From an uncultured Clostridia bacterium (GTDB lineage Bacteria; Bacillota; Clostridia; Christensenellales; Borkfalkiaceae), in assembly GCA_905235815.1 (NCBI GenBank), contig CAJOMT010000070.1:1-6748 (forward strand): DNA of 6,748 nt. Reading direction: 5' to 3'. The notes beneath the pieces were generated by a model. It was not told the origin of the DNA. It did not search any database and was given only the letters and a program-made list of their open reading frames with translations. Each line of letters opens with the position of its first letter. The stretch's first letter is position 1. The position numbers were made by a program, and so were the translations under genes. Of the stretch, positions 5,706-6,748 are shown piece after piece.

Positions 5706-6560
5706 TTATTCAATTTCTTCGTAATAATAGGAATAATCAATTCCTTTCATTATGATTTCGCGGTTGTCGGTTTCGACCGTTAATGCGTTTTTGATAAGCG
5801 CGAAAATTTTTGAACTGTCAACTATGCTGTCTTTCATCGCCGAAAGATATTCGTTTTTATCAATCTTGCTCCAATCAACGCACATTTTTAAGTTCTTTTT
5901 TAATATAAGGTCAAGCCAGATTCTCGTGCTTCTGCCGTTGCCTTCCATAAACGGGTGTGCGATATTCATTTCCACGTATTTTTTGACGATACTCTCTAAA
6001 CTATCTTCGGGCATTTTATCAATTTGTGCAAGGTTATCTTCTAAATACATAGCGGGCGCGAACGCAAAACCGCCTTTTGCAATATTACACGTCCTTATTT
6101 GCCCCGCGAAGTCGTAAAGCCCACCGAAAATATATCCGTGTATTTGCCGTAAGCCTTTTGTCGTGCCGACTTCGATTTCGTTTATAAACCCGCTCTCGAA
6201 AAGTTCGTAAGCCTTTTGCTTGCTCTTTTCGTCAAGCGACGTTTCCATATTTTTAAGCCACTTTGCAAAAATATCCGATTTTTTACTCGGAATTAAAGCA
6301 ATTACCGTGTTAAGCCCTTTTCCATCCACCACGTCGGTATTGTAAAACTTTCCGTCTTTTGCTTTTAATTTCAGTTGTTTACAAATTGCAATCAACTGAT
6401 TATTCCTTCTCTTTATAGTCGCCCAATAAATACGCGGATTTTTGCTTTTGGTAAGCGCTTCAATGGCGTCCACAGCGCAAAACCACCATTTGGAAGTTTC
6501 TTCTTCCCAAACGGCGCGGACGGGGATATTCTCAAAAAAACGTATAGAAGTTTTCTGCAT
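5706..6560 (-). CDS. Fic-domain protein with an N-terminal Bro-N-like domain (putative nucleotidyltransferase)
   Basis: Fic enzymes usually move AMP or another nucleotide group from a donor onto target proteins. This 284-residue protein has the full motif HPFMEGNGRSTR at 202-213, with catalytic His202, acidic Glu206, the GNGR phosphate loop and Arg213. Upstream is the family's IH..IFGGLYDFAGQIR region (140-156) and a flap segment (about 157-170). Residues 1-100 (RFFENIPVRAVWEEE, W..CAVDAIEALT, YWATIKRR, LKAKDGKFYNTD, IPSKKSDIFAKWL) resemble the Bro-N domain of phage antirepressors. I chose the ATG at 6560, with AGAGAG six bases upstream; a TTG at 6584 would add eight residues but places that ribosome site inside the gene. 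The C-terminus holds S277-x-x-x-E281, possibly an inhibitory helix. The gene is apparently transcribed alone. Its target is unknown; a toxin or defence role is inferred from family and location. Confidence 0.9.
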   Translation of the reverse strand: MQKTSIRFFENIPVRAVWEEETSKWWFCAVDAIEALTKSKNPRIYWATIKRRNNQLIAICKQLKLKAKDGKFYNTDVVDGKGLNTVIALIPSKKSDIFAKWLKNMETSLDEKSKQKAYELFESGFINEIEVGTTKGLRQIHGYIFGGLYDFAGQIRTCNIAKGGFAFAPAMYLEDNLAQIDKMPEDSLESIVKKYVEMNIAHPFMEGNGRSTRIWLDLILKKNLKMCVDWSKIDKNEYLSAMKDSIVDSSKIFALIKNALTVETDNREIIMKGIDYSYYYEEIE

Positions 6561-6599
6561 AACAATACTCTCTTTAAAATACAAATCTATCCATCTTAT

Positions 6600-6609
6600 A
6601 AAACGTTTT
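6600..6609. repeat. Short palindrome AAAACGTTTT upstream of the Bro-N/Fic gene
   Basis: A fully self-complementary 10-base sequence, two bases from the left arm of the larger inverted repeat and about 40 bases before the Fic start. It overlaps a weak TATAAG -10 candidate on the minus strand. It may belong to the same regulatory site, but a 10-base palindrome in AT-rich DNA can arise by chance. Confidence 0.25.
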
Positions 6610-6611
6610 CG

Positions 6612-6646
6612 TTTCCCAAAATTAAATATATTTCAGTTTTGGGAAA
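6612..6646. promoter_or_regulatory. Perfect 10-bp inverted repeat upstream of the Bro-N/Fic gene (possible operator)
   Basis: TTTCCCAAAA (6612-6621) and TTTTGGGAAA (6637-6646) are exact inverted copies around a 15-base AT-rich centre. The repeat lies between the stop of the upstream reading frame and the start of the Fic gene. Neither strand has a U-tract after the stem and only three G-C pairs occur in it, so it is a poor terminator. The symmetry and place suit binding by a dimeric repressor. I found no convincing sigma-A promoter beside it, only a TATAAG (6602-6597) without a good -35. Confidence 0.4.
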
Positions 6647-6658
6647 TAGAAATGCAAA

Positions 6659-6748
6659 TTAAATACCGCCTACAAGTTCCGCATTTTGCGATAAATCGTC
6701 CGCTAATAAAAACACTTCGTATAACGGTATGGTCAAAATATCGTTTTC
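6659..6748 (-). CDS. C-terminal end of an unidentified protein (5' part outside window)
   Basis: One minus-strand frame is open from the window edge for 29 codons and ends with TAA at 6661-6659. It reads ENDILTIPLYEVFLLADDLS and ends in QNAELVGGI, an acidic, protein-like composition with no rare-looking residues. It is co-directional with the genes downstream and stops just before the 10-bp inverted repeat, as a gene end should. A second minus-strand frame is also open here for 37 codons but reads as a cysteine- and arginine-rich tail, which is less convincing. Too short to assign to a family. Confidence 0.45.
   Translation of the reverse strand, partial: ENDILTIPLYEVFLLADDLSQNAELVGGI

Noticed and set aside
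5752..6117. 121-residue plus-strand reading frame
   Set aside because: Antisense to the Fic catalytic region, whose minus-strand frame has an intact FIC motif.
6561..6584. Eight-residue extension of the Fic protein from a TTG at 6584
   Set aside because: The ATG at 6560 has AGAGAG at good spacing and begins directly before the conserved Bro-N start; TTG starts are rarer.
6612..6646. Inverted repeat as a terminator of the upstream gene
   Set aside because: Long loop, only three G-C pairs and no U-tract after the stem on either strand.
6375..6662. 95-residue plus-strand reading frame crossing the Fic leader
   Set aside because: Mostly antisense to the Bro-N part, and it runs through the inverted repeat; no family resemblance.
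1..6748. Search by eye for CRISPR repeats, tRNA or rRNA genes, insertion sequences and integrases
   Set aside because: No evenly spaced repeats, cloverleaf-like segments, transposase motifs or terminal inverted repeats were seen; coding density on the minus strand leaves no gap over 300 bases.

Overview
The window holds a type I restriction-modification (RM) operon and a separate upstream Fic-domain gene. Every gene I can support lies on the minus strand, so transcription runs from high to low coordinates. The likely source is a low-to-moderate-GC Bacillota, probably of the Clostridia. The reasons are strong AGGAGG-type ribosome binding sites, a sigma-A-type promoter, hand counts near 38-40% GC in sampled parts of hsdR, and a small Cro/C1-like regulator of a type I associate with that group. 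This placement is inference; there is no rRNA or housekeeping marker.

Layout in the direction of transcription. 6748-6659: the last 29 codons of an unidentified gene. 6658-6561: a short intergenic stretch with a perfect 10-bp inverted repeat and a short palindrome. 6560-5706: a 284-residue protein with a Bro-N-like N-terminal domain fused to a Fic domain with an intact HPFxxGNGRxxR motif. 5674-5639: a hairpin plus U-tract that looks like a Rho-independent terminator. 5595-5567: a good sigma-A promoter (TTGATA, 17-bp spacer, TACAAT) with a possible operator in its spacer. 5537-5328: a 69-residue Cro/C1-type regulator. 5325-3007: hsdR. 2995-2774: a 73-residue charged helical protein of unknown function. 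2746-1298: hsdM. 1301-1: hsdS, cut by the window edge.

From the regulator through hsdS the gaps are 2, 11 and 27 bases, and hsdM and hsdS overlap by 4. This reads as one co-directional, translationally coupled operon from one promoter. HsdM and HsdS should form the DNA methyltransferase, and HsdR adds the translocase and nuclease. The leading regulator may control expression. The HsdR layout (N-terminal PD-(D/E)xK nuclease, SF2 helicase, acidic/proline linker, C-terminal domain, 772 residues) and the R-M-S order resemble the type IB (EcoAI/EcoEI) group; that is from family knowledge, not a search.

The RM genes are individually ordinary and look intact. The points worth a second look are the small protein between hsdR and hsdM, a phase-correct GGGGGGC slippery sequence at the hsdM-hsdS junction that could yield an HsdM-HsdS fusion, the base-composition mosaic of hsdS, the regulator with its promoter and possible operator, and the Bro-N/Fic fusion beside a defence operon. 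I see no CRISPR array, tRNA, rRNA, insertion sequence or integrase.
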